From Cristatella mucedo (taxonomy: Eukaryota; Bryozoa; Phylactolaemata; Cristatellidae), in contig WPIO01000017.1 in assembly GCA_009760855.2 (NCBI GenBank), positions 1,921,501 to 1,985,500 of the forward strand: a stretch of 64,000 nt of DNA, given 5' to 3'. The notes under the pieces are model-generated. The model had not been told where the DNA came from and searched no databases. It saw only the letters and a program-made list of their open reading frames with translations. Shown here piece by piece: positions 12,345 through 31,004 of the stretch. The translations under genes were made by a program, and so were the position numbers. Each line of letters opens with the position of its first letter. Positions within the stretch are counted from its first letter, which is position 1.

Positions 12345-13790
12345 CTTAGTAACTCCACAAAGCCATAAAGACCGTGTGGCTGTTAAGCAGGAGAGTTTTG
12401 CATAGCGCACTCACAGCCTAAGCGGCTTTCGGTACGCATTCGGTAGCCAACAGACTTCGTCTCACGCAACAAAGAAAAAGTGGGAAGCATAGCAGAGTCA
12501 GGAGAGCAGTTGAGGTAGTGAGTAGCATAGAAGTAGCAGCTCAGGACCGCTGAAAAAGATGAGCTATAGTCGGCAGCAGGAGAGTAGTTGTCGTTGCGTA
12601 AGAATTGCTTGTTGTCCACACAGGACCTGAGGGCACGAACAGGCTGAAACAGATGCAGCAGTTCAGCTATATACGAAGGAGCCAAGCACTGGCGGGCCTT
12701 GTGGGTCAGCGTAAGAACTTTGCTCTGTATCCGTTGCTCAACCGGAATCCATCCTAACTCTTTTAGCAAAGGAGACACGTGCTTAAACCTCTGGGACTTG
12801 AAGACTAGCCTTGCAGCCGTATTCATAGTCAGCTGCAGTAGCCTAATAGCTTTCTTTGGTAGCCCAGCCTAAAGGGAATTACAATAATCAAGCCGAGACA
12901 GGAGCTAGTTTAATTGTGTACAAGCAACTGTGGGAGACAGGTCTTGATCTTGGGTAGGGATCGGACGTGATGGCTAGCTGTAGAAGATGTCTTCTGAATG
13001 AAGCTTTTAAAAATGAGGCACCTGTCGAAAGCAACACCTAAATTTCGAGCACGTGGTGATGGTCGCACAATAGCATCACCTATTAGAACAGCAAAGCCTT
13101 TTAATCCAGCCACAAGCTTAGGGTGTCTTATGAGCAGCAGTTCGGTTTTATCATCATTTAATTTCAGGAAGTTTTCCGACATCCAGGATCGAATATCGAC
13201 AAGGCAAGCATTCAGTTTCTCAGTTGCCGCAGCAGATTCCAACGGTTTGAATGACAAATACAACTGAGTATTGTCAGCATAAAAGTGATATCCTATTCCA
13301 TGGGCCTTAATCACGTTTCCCAGAGGTTGTGTATAAATGGAGAACAGCAAGGGACCGAGTACATACCCTTGAGGGACTCCACATGTGACCCTTTTCGTGT
13401 GTGAGACCTGACCCCCACACGACACGGATTGAACACGATCAGACAAGTACGATTTAAACCACACCAGTGCTTCGTCTGCTAGACCAATCGTTGTTCTCAA
13501 TCGTTTAAGTAGAACATCGTGATCAATGGTGTCGAAGGTAGCTGACAGATCCAGCAGAGCTAGGGCAGTGAAATCCCCGTCATCGTTGCCACGTAGAATG
13601 TCATTGTTAAGACGGAGGAAGAGAGCAGTTTCAGTGGAGTTCTGCCTCTTGAACCCTGATTGAAATGTTTCTGACATTTTATTATTTCCAAAATGTTCAA
13701 CCAGCTGCTTAGAAGCAATGATCAGCCATGATGGTCGTTTGCTATCGCGTGGCTTCTTGCGTACGTTAGTGCCGTATCGTTGCATCTATC
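12345..13790 (-). mobile_element. LINE family 1 copy with long RT remnant
   Basis: Minus-strand LINE with a 291-codon open frame (13785-12910). It spans RT landmarks: [68 protein letters not shown] and [18 protein letters not shown] second frame (12826-12383) carries the C-terminal [19 protein letters not shown] block. The 3' tail at 12345-12450 has the GCGCACTCACAGCCTAAGC core. The catalytic box reads YADN rather than YADD, so this copy would not be active. Confidence 0.9.
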
Positions 13791-14087
13791 TTTTGCTGTG
13801 AGCGACCACACGCCCAAACGCAACAGGCAGAGTGCTCTTAGCAGGCTGAGCGGGAAGTGAGCTGACTCTGTGCCAAACGACGACGTAACGACGCCGTATT
13901 AGCTTATATGTACATTGTGCCCACAGCCGAAAGTGAGCTTAATGTGTCCGATCGTGGTTCTCTGAACTCACATTCTCCGACTTTGTGGAGGTATTTGAGG
14001 CTCCACATTGATGATGTCTGACATACAGTAATCAGCCTACTTTATTACTGACTCGCCCGTTACCCCACCACTCCCTCGTGACCATGG
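13791..14087. other. Unassigned stretch
   Basis: No gene or repeat family recognised. Confidence 0.35.
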
Positions 14088-14258
14088 CCCCCTGCTCTGT
14101 TGACAAGGGTTGTGGGAGTTCGTTTGCAACTGCTTATATAAGCATAGTTTCAATGTTGCCATGGAAACAAGGACTCCCTGCTCTCTTGACGAGGGTTGAG
14201 GGAGTTCGTTTGCAACTGCTTATATAAGCATAGTTTCAATGTTGCCACGGACACAAGG
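14088..14258. repeat. Tandem duplication of an ~84-bp unit with TATA-like palindrome
   Basis: Two direct copies, about 14088-14172 and 14173-14258. Each contains GGAGTTCGTTTGCAACTGC, then the perfect 14-bp palindrome TGCTTATATAAGCA, then AGTTTCAATGTTGCCA. Copies differ at few positions. TATATAAG could act as a TATA box. Confidence 0.85.
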
Positions 14259-15600
14259 GCTCAAAGATCGAAAAACTCTCTCCGTCTTTGCAGTCGAGTA
14301 TTGCTGCAATAGCCGCATGGTCTTTACGAACATGTAGCCGCATGCCGAGCGAACCGTGAATTCACGAGCGAGACTTCAGGCTATTCTTACTACTGAATGA
14401 GTGTGATAAGAGCGTTTGCAGCTGCGTGACTTGTTCTGAAAACGGTTGTTTTGCACCATTAGCGGTGCTCATCTAAGAGTAGTGCACGGTTAATAAGTGC
14501 TCATTCTTAGACTTGGAATCAAGTTTCGCACAACTTTGTTCAAGCAGCGACCTTAACCTTCAGTTCATTGACGTGCATGGATATCATGGCGTTACATCTT
14601 AATTAAAAAAAAATATCACACCATGCCCAATTCACGTGGCCGAAGCAATGTGGCCAAGCAGCATCTTGAAAATGAAACCGAAAAGTTCAAGCGAGCGAGC
14701 ATGCATTAGCGCCAGTCTCCGTCACAGACTGTACAGTCGACTATTTCGAAAGCATCCGGGAGGAGAGCACGAGCACCAAGTTTCTGCTGTGCGGTCTTCT
14801 TTTGGCCTCGAGCACATGCTTGCACTAGCTTTAGTGGGTACCGCCTAAGAAGAAGATCCGTCACGTGACTATATGGAGAAGTCGTGAGCGCTGCCCGGAT
14901 GGTGAGCAGCTTTTCTTGCTGTGTGCTCCGGGACGGTAGCGACCGTGTACTGTCGTTGCACGTGCTGCGGCTCATCCACGTATCCGTCGTTTCGGTAGTC
15001 AATCTTAACGACTGTTCGTGAAAACGGACGACACAATTTCGCCGTCATCGCATCGAACAACAACCTCGAGCGCTACGCAAAGTTCGGAGCACACGCAAGC
15101 GAAGAACTTGAATCAATGGAGGCAGGGAGGCGCGGCAGAACCCAGCTGGTCAAGCTTTGGTTAGTAAGACGCACGATCCTGTTAGTTATCTGACCAAGCA
15201 TCAGCCAAGTGATGGGTGTGTCACTTCTTTGATTCTGAAGCAGCTAAAAGAAGCGAATGCCATTAGGTTGTGCCACCTCACCCGAACCTCAGCCTCGGAA
15301 TTGCAGAGCTAGTAGCGCGCGGGAAGAGGAAAATCTCCTAATTGGCACATGAATGCAAGCACGGGTACAACTCAAAGACATGAAGCATCAGCCAGAATGC
15401 AACCAGAAATGAGACCTTCCGAGTGACTGCAGTGACTTCGCGATTTTTGAACGTCGTTTTGGCTCTTAGTGAGTATTATTACAAAAGCTAGAGCGGAGTT
15501 GTCACGTTATGGATGGCCACAAGTTTACTGAAGTTTTACTATGGCAAGACCAATCTAATAGCTATTGGCAAACGCTCAGTGTCACTCTCAGTCTCACTCG
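14259..15600. other. Unassigned stretch
   Basis: No gene recognised. Open frames of 60-98 codons on both strands around 14636-15063 overlap each other and show no domains. Confidence 0.4.
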
Positions 15601-15764
15601 ATTGGCTCGTTGAGCATCACTCACGTCCGTCATCGGACGTCATCTGACGTCAGTCGTGATCGTGATCTGATCGTGACCGTGATCTGATCTGATCACAGAC
15701 GTGATCGTGTGACCATCGTGATCGTGATCTGATCGATCATCATCTGTCACGTCGTCAGTCACTG
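15601..15764. repeat. Cryptically simple GATCGT/CTGATC-rich stretch
   Basis: Irregular iteration of GTGATCGTGATCTGATC, CGTCATC and CACGTC motifs over about 160 bp. It includes several TGACGTCA-like and GATCGATC palindromes. Confidence 0.7.
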
Positions 15765-15767
15765 ATC

Positions 15768-15832
15768 AATAGTAAGCCTGATTTCGCGACAGCCTCACAC
15801 GACGTCTGTTGTGCACAATCAGGCTTACTATT
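15768..15832. repeat. Perfect 16-bp inverted repeat, 33-nt spacer
   Basis: Arm AATAGTAAGCCTGATT at 15768-15783 is exactly complementary to AATCAGGCTTACTATT at 15817-15832. It could form a stem-loop or be the remains of a small foldback element. Confidence 0.9.
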
Positions 15833-16039
15833 ACAAAAGCATTAGGGATTAGACGAACACATTTCTTCCACTGTCAAGTCGTCCTACTCTCAGGTAAGGA
15901 ATATCGGTAAAATCACGGCATCCTGAGGCAAGAGTACGACAGGCCAAACCAGTTAATACAGTGCGACAACACTGTGAGACTACAGTATTTCTGCTTATTT
16001 AGGACTCCCGGTCGGTGCCCTGAATCGTCGGTAATTGGT

Positions 16040-16440
16040 GCAAAACTTGGCAGCTTGCCGGGTCTATCGTCAACAACTTAGCCACCACTTCTTTCCGAGA
16101 TTTACAGGCTCCCTATTGAGCATTAAATCGAGTTCAACGTCATCCTCCGTCGAGCTTACATGTCTCTTCCATCACTTCCATTAACCTGCATCCATCCGGC
16201 CCCTTGCTCGTCCAGTCACGTGCTCTCGAACCTGCACCAGCTCCTCGGCATCAAGTCATCTCACCGTCCCTCGAACTAAATTGAAATCTTTCGGTGATCG
16301 AGCCATCGACTTGTGTGTGCCAAAAGTCTGGAGTTCGATTATGGGTGCGGTCACTACATGCGAGAAACTAGCATCATTTAAGTCTCAGCCAAAGACACAC
16401 CTGTTCTGGTCAGCTTTCCCATCGCCCCAGTGAACATGCC
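16040..16440 (+). mobile_element. L2-like LINE 3' coding remnant (third lineage)
   Basis: Plus-strand decayed C-terminal ORF2 region. It reads like the LHWLP..RI.FN...GDRAID...PKVWSS...FKSQPKTHLFW series of other L2-like ends, but diverges from families 1 and 2. No intact frame remains. Confidence 0.55.
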
Positions 16441-16953
16441 TTTTGTGTTCCTGTCTATCTGTGCACTTGTCTATTTTTATACCGGTGCATAAGTGCATAA
16501 GTAAGCGCATGTTACAACCGGTCCAACTAACCGGTGGCACGGCCATGGGTATCTTCAAGCTAGCTTTAGCATGCTCTCCTAAGAGTGATACTCGTTTGCT
16601 CTTGAATGCTCGATAGCTTTTTATGTCACTAACACCTTGATTATTGATTTTGTGGACGCGAATTGTATAACACCTGCATAGATATTTAGTTCTCCTGGGG
16701 AGCTTTACAAATGACCTAACCTGTGCTGCTGTAGCTCGGTATAATAGCAAAGGCAGAAATACGTTCGGAGGTATTTCAGTGACGCAGTTAGAGCAGCTGT
16801 CTGCTAGCTCTAAGAAAACTCAACGTTCCACGAACAGATTTTTTCTCGCAGAAATGTTAAAAACACGTCACCTCAAAAGGGTCACTCTGAAAAGCAGCCA
16901 CGTGTCGTTACCGCCCTGTGATGAGTCCGCTCCGAAACAAATTGCTGACGTCT
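16441..16953. other. Unassigned stretch, probably degraded L2 tail
   Basis: Sequence near 16600-16690 contains GCGAATTGTATAACACC and AGCTTTACAAATGACC, reminiscent of LINE 3' tails but too decayed to assign. No gene seen. Confidence 0.35.
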
Positions 16954-17032
16954 AGAGCTTCGATCGAGAGCTTCGATCGAGAGCTTCGATCGAGAGTTTC
17001 GATCGAGAGCCTTCGATCGAGAGCCTTCGATC
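16954..17032. repeat. 13/14-bp minisatellite, about six copies
   Basis: Tandem AGAGCTTCGATCG units. The first three are identical, the fourth has AGAGTTTCG, and the last two have a C insertion (AGAGCCTTCGATCG). The array lies about 300 bp downstream of the LHFPL-like stop codon. Confidence 0.9.
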
Positions 17033-17340
17033 CAAGACGCCAACATACGCTGAGAATGGGTTTCCTGCGAGTATCATTATTGGTGAGCTTGCGAACAGTC
17101 TGACGAGAGAACCGCTTGCCGGGTAGAGTTCATTTTGCTTCCGTATTAAAAGACAAATCTAAAGGCCATTAAAAGAAAACACTGCGCTCGCGCCTAACCC
17201 CCCCCCTCCCCGCGCCTATTGGACTAGGGCGGCATACGAGCGCCGGAAGTCGTAAGCCCTGCGACCATCGCGAGACCGGGTAGCACGAGAAGCAGCCTCG
17301 TGAGGAAACGAGAGGCGAGCGAGGCGGGAGCGGCCGGAAA

Positions 17341-24995
<7,655 letters not shown>

Positions 24996-25700
24996 GGCCA
25001 ACCGCGGCGGCGAGTGCGCGAGTGCGCGCGAAGCGACCGACGATCCGGGCCGCTGGGCGGCGCGATGGACACTGCGCCCGCGGCCGCCGCCGCCGCTGCC
25101 GCCGTCGTACCGCCCACTCCTCGTTCCGTCAGCCGCTATAATTAATTGCGCGACTTACGACAGCGGCGACCGGCGCGAATGCCGCTTGCGAGATCGAAGC
25201 GCGCGTGCGCAGCAGCGGGGGGGGGGTGGGGAAGACGGCATGGCGGGCGGCGACTCCGTTCGCTTGCAAGTGAACGCTCGCTGACCCGGGTGCACCGATC
25301 TCCTCTGCGCGCCGCCGCCGGGCGTCTCGGGCGCGCGTCCGCCGGCTGCCAGGAGCGACCGACTCTCCTGCGGAGCGCGGAGCAGCGCTGCAGACGCGAG
25401 ATCGACCGCTGCGTAAACGCGACTGCCCGCCCGAGTGCGACTGCGAGACTTGTGCGGCGGAGAGCAGCAGCTGCGGTTTGATCTTGACCTTTCTAGACGC
25501 TCGCATTCGAGCGCGTGCGCCGCGCGAACGGAAGAATTATCTCAGGGCCTCACTTTCTGGTCAGCGAGGAGTCGGCGAACGTGCCTATACGCCCGTGGCG
25601 CTGAACGCGCACTGCCAACCCGAGCTTTACTTCCTAAAGACAGTGAATGAGAATAGCGCCGTACATACGCTGCCGCAAAAGCCGCGTTCTTAGACGGGAC
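24996..25700 (-). promoter_or_regulatory. GC/CpG-rich 5' flank of the LHFPL-like gene
   Basis: This is the CpG-dense sequence upstream of the ATG at 24995. It likely holds the 5' UTR and promoter (CpG-island-like), by composition and position only. No TATA box or initiator stands out. The open frames here are composition-driven. Confidence 0.5.
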
Positions 25701-25864
25701 CGGATTGCCGGAATGGTCTGGTTAATACGCTCGTGCCTTCGCCGCTACAACTAAGTACTTATTATTGGCGACGAGGAAAAACTATCAAGATGAAGAGTGT
25801 TAAAGAGTTTGACATTTTGGACGCGGAAGTCTGCACAGCGTATTTTAACCGGGGGCGCGTTTTT

Positions 25865-26285
25865 GTCGCCAGCACTATAAGGTTGCGTAACTCAATGTTA
25901 GGTCCCTTCATTATGTGGCTCCAACCTGCTGATCAGTCTAACTCATATCGTTTAGCAATGCCCCGAACGAACCTCAAATACTTTGGAGACCGCGCCTTTA
26001 GTTCGTATGATCCCAAAGCCTGGAGCTCACTCTCGACTGATGTCTCGACATCCTCTGAATTGACATTAAAAAAGAAGCTAAAAACGCATTGGTATCTCAC
26101 CACATGTGCTCCGCTCCGTGTGAGTTTTCCTTCGTGCTCTTATGCGTGCTCACAATGTGCATGCTACCACTCGCCAGAGCATGGTTTTTGACACTGCACG
26201 TTCCACAAACCATATTGGTCGTGCTTCCTTTACAGCAAAAGTAAAGTGGCTAGAATGATACCGAGTTCTCACTCGGGGCACTATA
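25865..26285 (+). mobile_element. LINE family 2 3' fragment
   Basis: Plus-strand. The coding remnant reads NLKYFGDRAFSSYDPKAW, then LTLKKKLKTHWYLTTC, followed by the tail ending ...TAGAATGATACCGAGTTCTC. It is decayed and 5' truncated. Confidence 0.75.
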
Positions 26286-26289
26286 CTAT

Positions 26290-26756
26290 ACGCGGTGCAA
26301 AGCTCTGCAGCTAGGCTTGTCTATCGTGAGCGTCGCAGTTGCACGTCAGACCACTCCTCGCCGACCTGCACTGGCTTCCAGTCAAGCAGCCCATCGACTT
26401 CAAGGTTCTATCACTCACTTGTAGGTGCTTTCATTTTTGGACCCAGCCTCCCCATCAAATTAATTCACCAACTAAGCTAAGCATCGTGCCACCCGCTTTT
26501 CGGAATCTATTCGTTTTCCTACACCTCGTTGGAACCTCAAATCCTTTTGGAGACCGTGCCTTTAGTTAGATCGCTCCAAAAGCCTGGAACTCACTTCCGA
26601 CTGACGTCGCGACATCTCCTGACTAGACGATATTAAAAAAGAAGCTAAAAGACGCATCTGTTTATCACGGCATTCAGTCGGTCGCATTGCGATTCGTTTT
26701 TTCGCGCTTATAGCGTGCTACCTTTGATTGACCCATATGTGCGTGCTACCTTTGAG
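26290..26756 (+). mobile_element. LINE family 2 3' fragment, second copy
   Basis: Plus-strand. It starts at the SSAARLVYRERRSC block and continues [20 protein letters not shown] to SNPFGDRAFS. Frames are broken. It abuts the fragment at 25865-26285 directly, so two 5'-truncated copies sit head to tail. Confidence 0.75.
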
Positions 26757-27330
26757 GGACTGGTCTGGTGGATGAGACCTGACGACACGTATTGAACACG
26801 ATCGAACAAGTACGATTGAAACCACGCCAATGCCTCGTCTGCCAGACCGACCGTTGTTCTCGATCATTCAAGTAGGATATCGTGATCAATAGTGTCGAAG
26901 GCAGCTGATAGATCTAGCACCCTGGGGAAGTGACATTCCCGTCATCGTTGCTGCATAGGATGTCATTGGTAACACGGAGGAGTAAAGTAATGTAATGTAT
27001 GTAATGTATCTCTGTCTGTAACTCCACAAAGTCATAAATACCATGTGGGTATTACGTAGGAGAGTTTTCTATAGCGCACTCACAGCCTAAGCGGCTTTCG
27101 GTACGCATTCGGTGGAGAGCAGTTTCAGTGGAGTGCTGCCGCTTGAACCCCGATTGAAATTTGTCTGACATTTCATTCTTTTTAATTTTGCTGCCAGCTG
27201 CTTAGTGACAATATTTTTAAGAATCTTTGACGACAAAGGAAGAGGGGAAACTTGACTATAGTTAGAAAGGACCTTTGTATCTAATCCAGGCTTTTTAAGT
27301 CTCGGTCTAACGATACCTGCCCACACGTCT
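26757..27330 (-). mobile_element. LINE family 1 RT fragment with a nested tail insertion
   Basis: Minus-strand RT region at 26757-26976 and 27114-27330. The uninterrupted copy at 13.4-13.7 kb shows the two parts were contiguous. The break lies inside the ACGGAGGA...GAGAGCAGTTTCAGTGGAG block. The 137-bp interruption is described separately. Confidence 0.8.
26977..27113 (-). mobile_element. Solo 3' tail of LINE family 1 nested in a LINE
   Basis: Contains only the last ~130 bp of family 1: ACCGAATGCGTACCGAAAGC, GTGAGTGCGCTATAG, then the TACATTACATTAC end on the minus strand. It is inserted into another family 1 copy with a GGAG motif on each side. Confidence 0.8.
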
Positions 27331-27494
27331 AGGAAGACTGGGGTCTTCCTAGACGTGCTGGACAGGTGAAGCTTGAAAGATCAGCACGAAAATAATTTTT
27401 TCTGATCAAGTGTAGTGACAGCCGTGTGGGGTTTATCTTTGTGATGACAGCGTAGTCAGGCCGTTTAACCTTGCCAAACAGCTGTTCAACAGTT
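27331..27494. other. Unassigned spacer
   Basis: Short stretch with a local inverted repeat of GTCTAGGAAGACTGGGGTCT type near 27325-27355. Otherwise nothing seen. Confidence 0.35.
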
Positions 27495-28720
27495 CAATGT
27501 AATGTAATTTATCTCCGTCTGTAACTCCACAAAGTTATAAAGACCATGTGGGTGTTAAGCAGGAGAGTTTTGTATAGCGCACTCACAGCCTAAGCGGCTT
27601 TCGGTACGCATTCGGTAGCCAACAGACTTCGTCTCACGCAACAAAGAAAAAGCGGGAAGCATAGCAGAGTCAGGAGAGCAGTTGAGGTAGTGAGTAGCAT
27701 AGAAGCAGCAGCTCAGGACCGCTGAAAGGGATGTGCCAAAGCCGGCAGTAGGAGAGTAGTTGTCGTTGCGTAAGAATTGTGGAAGCAAGTTCCACAGTCT
27801 AGGACCTGCAGAGCTAAAGCTTCTGTCGCCAACGGTCTTGAAGCGGAGAAATGGGAGATAATTTATTGTCCACACAGGACCTGAGCGCGAAAACAGGCTG
27901 AAACTGATGCAGCAGTTCAGCTAGGTACGAAGGAGCTAAGCCTTGGCGGGCCTTTTGGGTCAGCGTAAGAACTTTGCTCTGTATCCGTTGCTCAACCGGA
28001 ATCCATCCTAGCTCTTTCAGCAAAGGACACACGTGCTCAAACCGCTGGGACTTAAAGAATAGTCTTGCAGCCATGTTCATAGTCAGCTGCAGTGGCCTAA
28101 TAGCTTTCTTTGGCAGCCCTGCCAAAAGGGAATTACAATAATCAAGCCGAGACAGAACTAAAGAGCTAGTTAAATTTTCTACAAGCAACTGTAGGAGACA
28201 GCTCCTGATCTTGGATAAGGGTCGGACGTGATGGCTAGCTGTAGAAGCTGTCTTCTGAATGAAGCTTTTGAAATTGAGGCAGCTGTCGAAAGCAACACCT
28301 AAATTTCGAGCACGCTGTGATGGTCGCACAACAGCATCATCTATTAGAAGAGCAAAGCCTTTTAATCCAGCCACAAGCTCAGGGTGTCCTATGAGCAGCA
28401 GTTCGGTTTTATCATCATTTAATTTCAGGAAGTTTTCCGACATCCAGGATCGAATATCGGCAAGGCAAGCATTCAGTTTCTCAGTTGCCGCAGCAGATTC
28501 CAACGGTTTGAATGACAAATACAACTGAGTATTGTCAGCATAAAAGTGATATCCTATTCCATGGGCCTTAATCACTTTACCCAGACGTTGTGTATAAATA
28601 GAGAACAGCAAGGGACCGAGTACATACCCTTGAGGGACTCCACATGTGACCCTTTTCGTGTGTGAGACCTGACCCCCACACGACACGGATTGAACACGAT
28701 CAGACAACCTTGCTAAACAG
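27495..28720 (-). mobile_element. LINE family 1, best-preserved RT C-terminal part
   Basis: Minus-strand open frame covering 28836-27814 (340 codons), with further coding remnant to 27555. The order of motifs is [92 protein letters not shown]. The tail with the GTAATGTAATT end lies at 27495-27620. The box is YADN, as in the 12.3 kb copy. The 5' end at about 28720 joins unrelated sequence. Confidence 0.9.
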
Positions 28721-28784
28721 TTTGTCCTGAATATGTAAAGTGATAAATGGTGGCAACGCAGTATAACTCTTGAGATAAAAATTA

Positions 28785-28978
28785 ACAACATTTGCATGCT
28801 GACCCTGTGCATGTCACTCCTAACCATGTTATTCATTTTGTTTGTTTATCAAGCATGATATTACTCACCATTCAATTGCATTTCCCTTAGCAGCAAATGT
28901 AAAGCGCCTAGAGAGAGATTGAGTTCTCTGAGGGCGCTTTATCAAGTGCGTTATTATTATTATTGTTATTATTAAAAT
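28785..28978 (+). mobile_element. LINE family 2 3' tail
   Basis: Plus-strand tail beginning TTTGCATGCTGACCCTGTGC. The hairpin pair AAAGCGCC...GGGCGCTTT is separated by TAGAGAGAGATTGAGTTCTC, followed by a terminal (TTA)n. Confidence 0.85.
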
Positions 28979-29214
28979 GACACATTATTCTTCAGCCAAT
29001 AGAAATCAAATTTAAAGACTGACTTTTTCTGCTACACGAGTCTTACTTTGAAAGCCCCTAATTACCGTTTCATAAAACGCGTGCGGCTGCATTTGATACA
29101 GAGATACCACATTTATTTAATAGCTGGACAATTAAAATGAGCAGAGCAGAGCACCAGGTGTCTTCCCGACAATCGAACCTGGCACTCCAAAGACGTATTA
29201 CCATAAATAATAAA

Positions 29215-29395
29215 TAAATAAAACCTAGCTGATTAAACATCCTCTTTTTGTATAGCGACAGAAGAACCTTTACGGCTATCACCACCACTTGCAGTGGCGA
29301 TAAAGGATCGCCCACCGCAGGAATCGAACCCACGACCTCGGGACCGAGGTCTTGAAAGCAACCATCTTACCTAGTGTGCCATCACGGCTCACGAT
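29215..29395 (-). mobile_element. tRNA-derived SINE (type B)
   Basis: Minus-strand copy. The head GAGCCGTGATGGCACACTAG and the B box GGTTCGATTCC are intact. The body CACTGCAAGTGGTGGTGATAG is followed by the AGGATGTTTAATCAGCTAGG end and an (ATTT)n run. It is the best-preserved B box of this family in the window. Confidence 0.85.
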
Positions 29396-29599
29396 CTTGA
29401 AATGGCTCCTGCACGTGTTGCTGACATGCTGAGATGCTGGAGATACTTTTGAAATTTGTGACGTGATCTCGACCGGGGATCATTCATCATGCACCAAATT
29501 TGTATAGTAGTATTGTGGATTACATTGCGAGAATTGACTAATTGTCCCTGCGGTACCACGATGGTTGGTGTAAGAATATGCAATCTGTTGAGCATAATA

Positions 29600-29795
29600 T
29601 AATAATAGTAATAGCAATAATACATTTTAAATATATATAGCGCCCTCGGAGAAACTTTTGTAGGTACGTTAAATATCCTGTAGAGAAATCATGATCAAAT
29701 GGTTAGTAAGAACATGCACAATGTCAAAAAGGATAACATGACTAGAGGTGACATGCACAGTGTCAGCAAGTAAATCATGAATGCATACTGACAGG
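29600..29795 (-). mobile_element. LINE family 2 3' tail
   Basis: Minus-strand: (TAATAG)n-like run, AGCGCCCTCGGAGAAAC, TTGTAGGTACGTTAAATATCC, CACAGTGTCAGC. It is decayed. Confidence 0.7.
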
Positions 29796-30009
29796 ACACT
29801 GGCTTCCTATGGTTCTAGCTGTTTTCGCATCAAAATTAAAAGCTTTTTGGACCAGCCAATGGGAGTAGCATGGGAATCGGGTCGAAACCCGTGTCGGATC
29901 AATACAAGAGAAAACATCCTTGCCTTCTTTGAGGACGCCTTCGATGAGAAATTGAGATTATCTTGTATTATTTATTTTTATAATAAATCTATTTCAATGA
30001 CAAGGATAC

Positions 30010-30745
30010 CACGTCTAAGTTGGTCCATGCATTCTTGACATCCCGTCTTGACTTCTGTAACTCGCTGCTTGCTGGCCTACCGGCATGTGCAATCAGGCGA
30101 TTGCAGCTGGTCCAAAACTCTGCAGCTAGGCTTGTCTTTCGTGAGCGTCGCAGTTGCCACATCACACCACTTCTCGCCGACCTGCACTGGCTACCAGTCA
30201 AACAACGGATCGACTTCAAGGTTTTGTCGCTCACTTTTAGGTCACTTCATTCTTTGGCTCCAGCCTACCTCTCAGATCTACTCCCCCACCAGGCTAAGCA
30301 TCGTATCACCCGCTTTTCGGAATTCAACAGTTTACCAATACCTCATACAAACCTCAAATCCTTTGGAGACGGTGCATTTAGTTCGTATGCTCCCAAAGCC
30401 TGGAACTCACTCTCGACTTGCGTCAGAATATCCCTGACTTGACCACATTTAAAAAGAACTTTAAACACACCTATTTAGGACAGCATTTAGTGGGTCCCTG
30501 TGATTCATCCTGCATGTGCTTATGCGTGCTGACACTATGCATGCTGCCACTAACCACATTTGCATGCTGACCCTGTGTATGTCGCCCCTAACCATGTTAT
30601 TCATGCTGTTTATCAAGCATGATATTACTCACGATTCAATCACGCTTCCCTTTGCAGCAAATGTAAAGCTCCTAGAAAGAGATTGAGTTCTCTTAAGGCG
30701 CTTTATCAAGTGCATTATTATTATTCTTATTATTATTATGACTAT
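30010..30745 (+). mobile_element. LINE family 2 3' fragment
   Basis: Plus-strand. A 140-codon frame (30020-30442) reads [60 protein letters not shown] and [19 protein letters not shown]. The full tail with hairpin and (TTA)n follows at 30722-30738. The breakpoint at about 30010 is close to the [12 protein letters not shown] position in the longer copy at 40.02 kb. Confidence 0.88.
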
Positions 30746-31004
30746 GACAGCATGCCCTTAATAAATAGGACAAATGCACGGGAAAAGACTTGCTAGTTCG
30801 GAGATCCTGTTATCTACTGAAATCAAGACGAACTTGATTTTCTGCAGTGAATTCGGAAGCAACAAGAACTGCTACGAATGTTTCTGGCCTATCTACACGT
30901 TGTGTTGGCATATCTGAGCCAAGGTGTTCTGGGTGTCTAAGGCAAGCAAAGAATGAATGCATGTGTAACCCTATTTGAAAGCTATAGTCTCAAATGCTAG
31001 CTGG

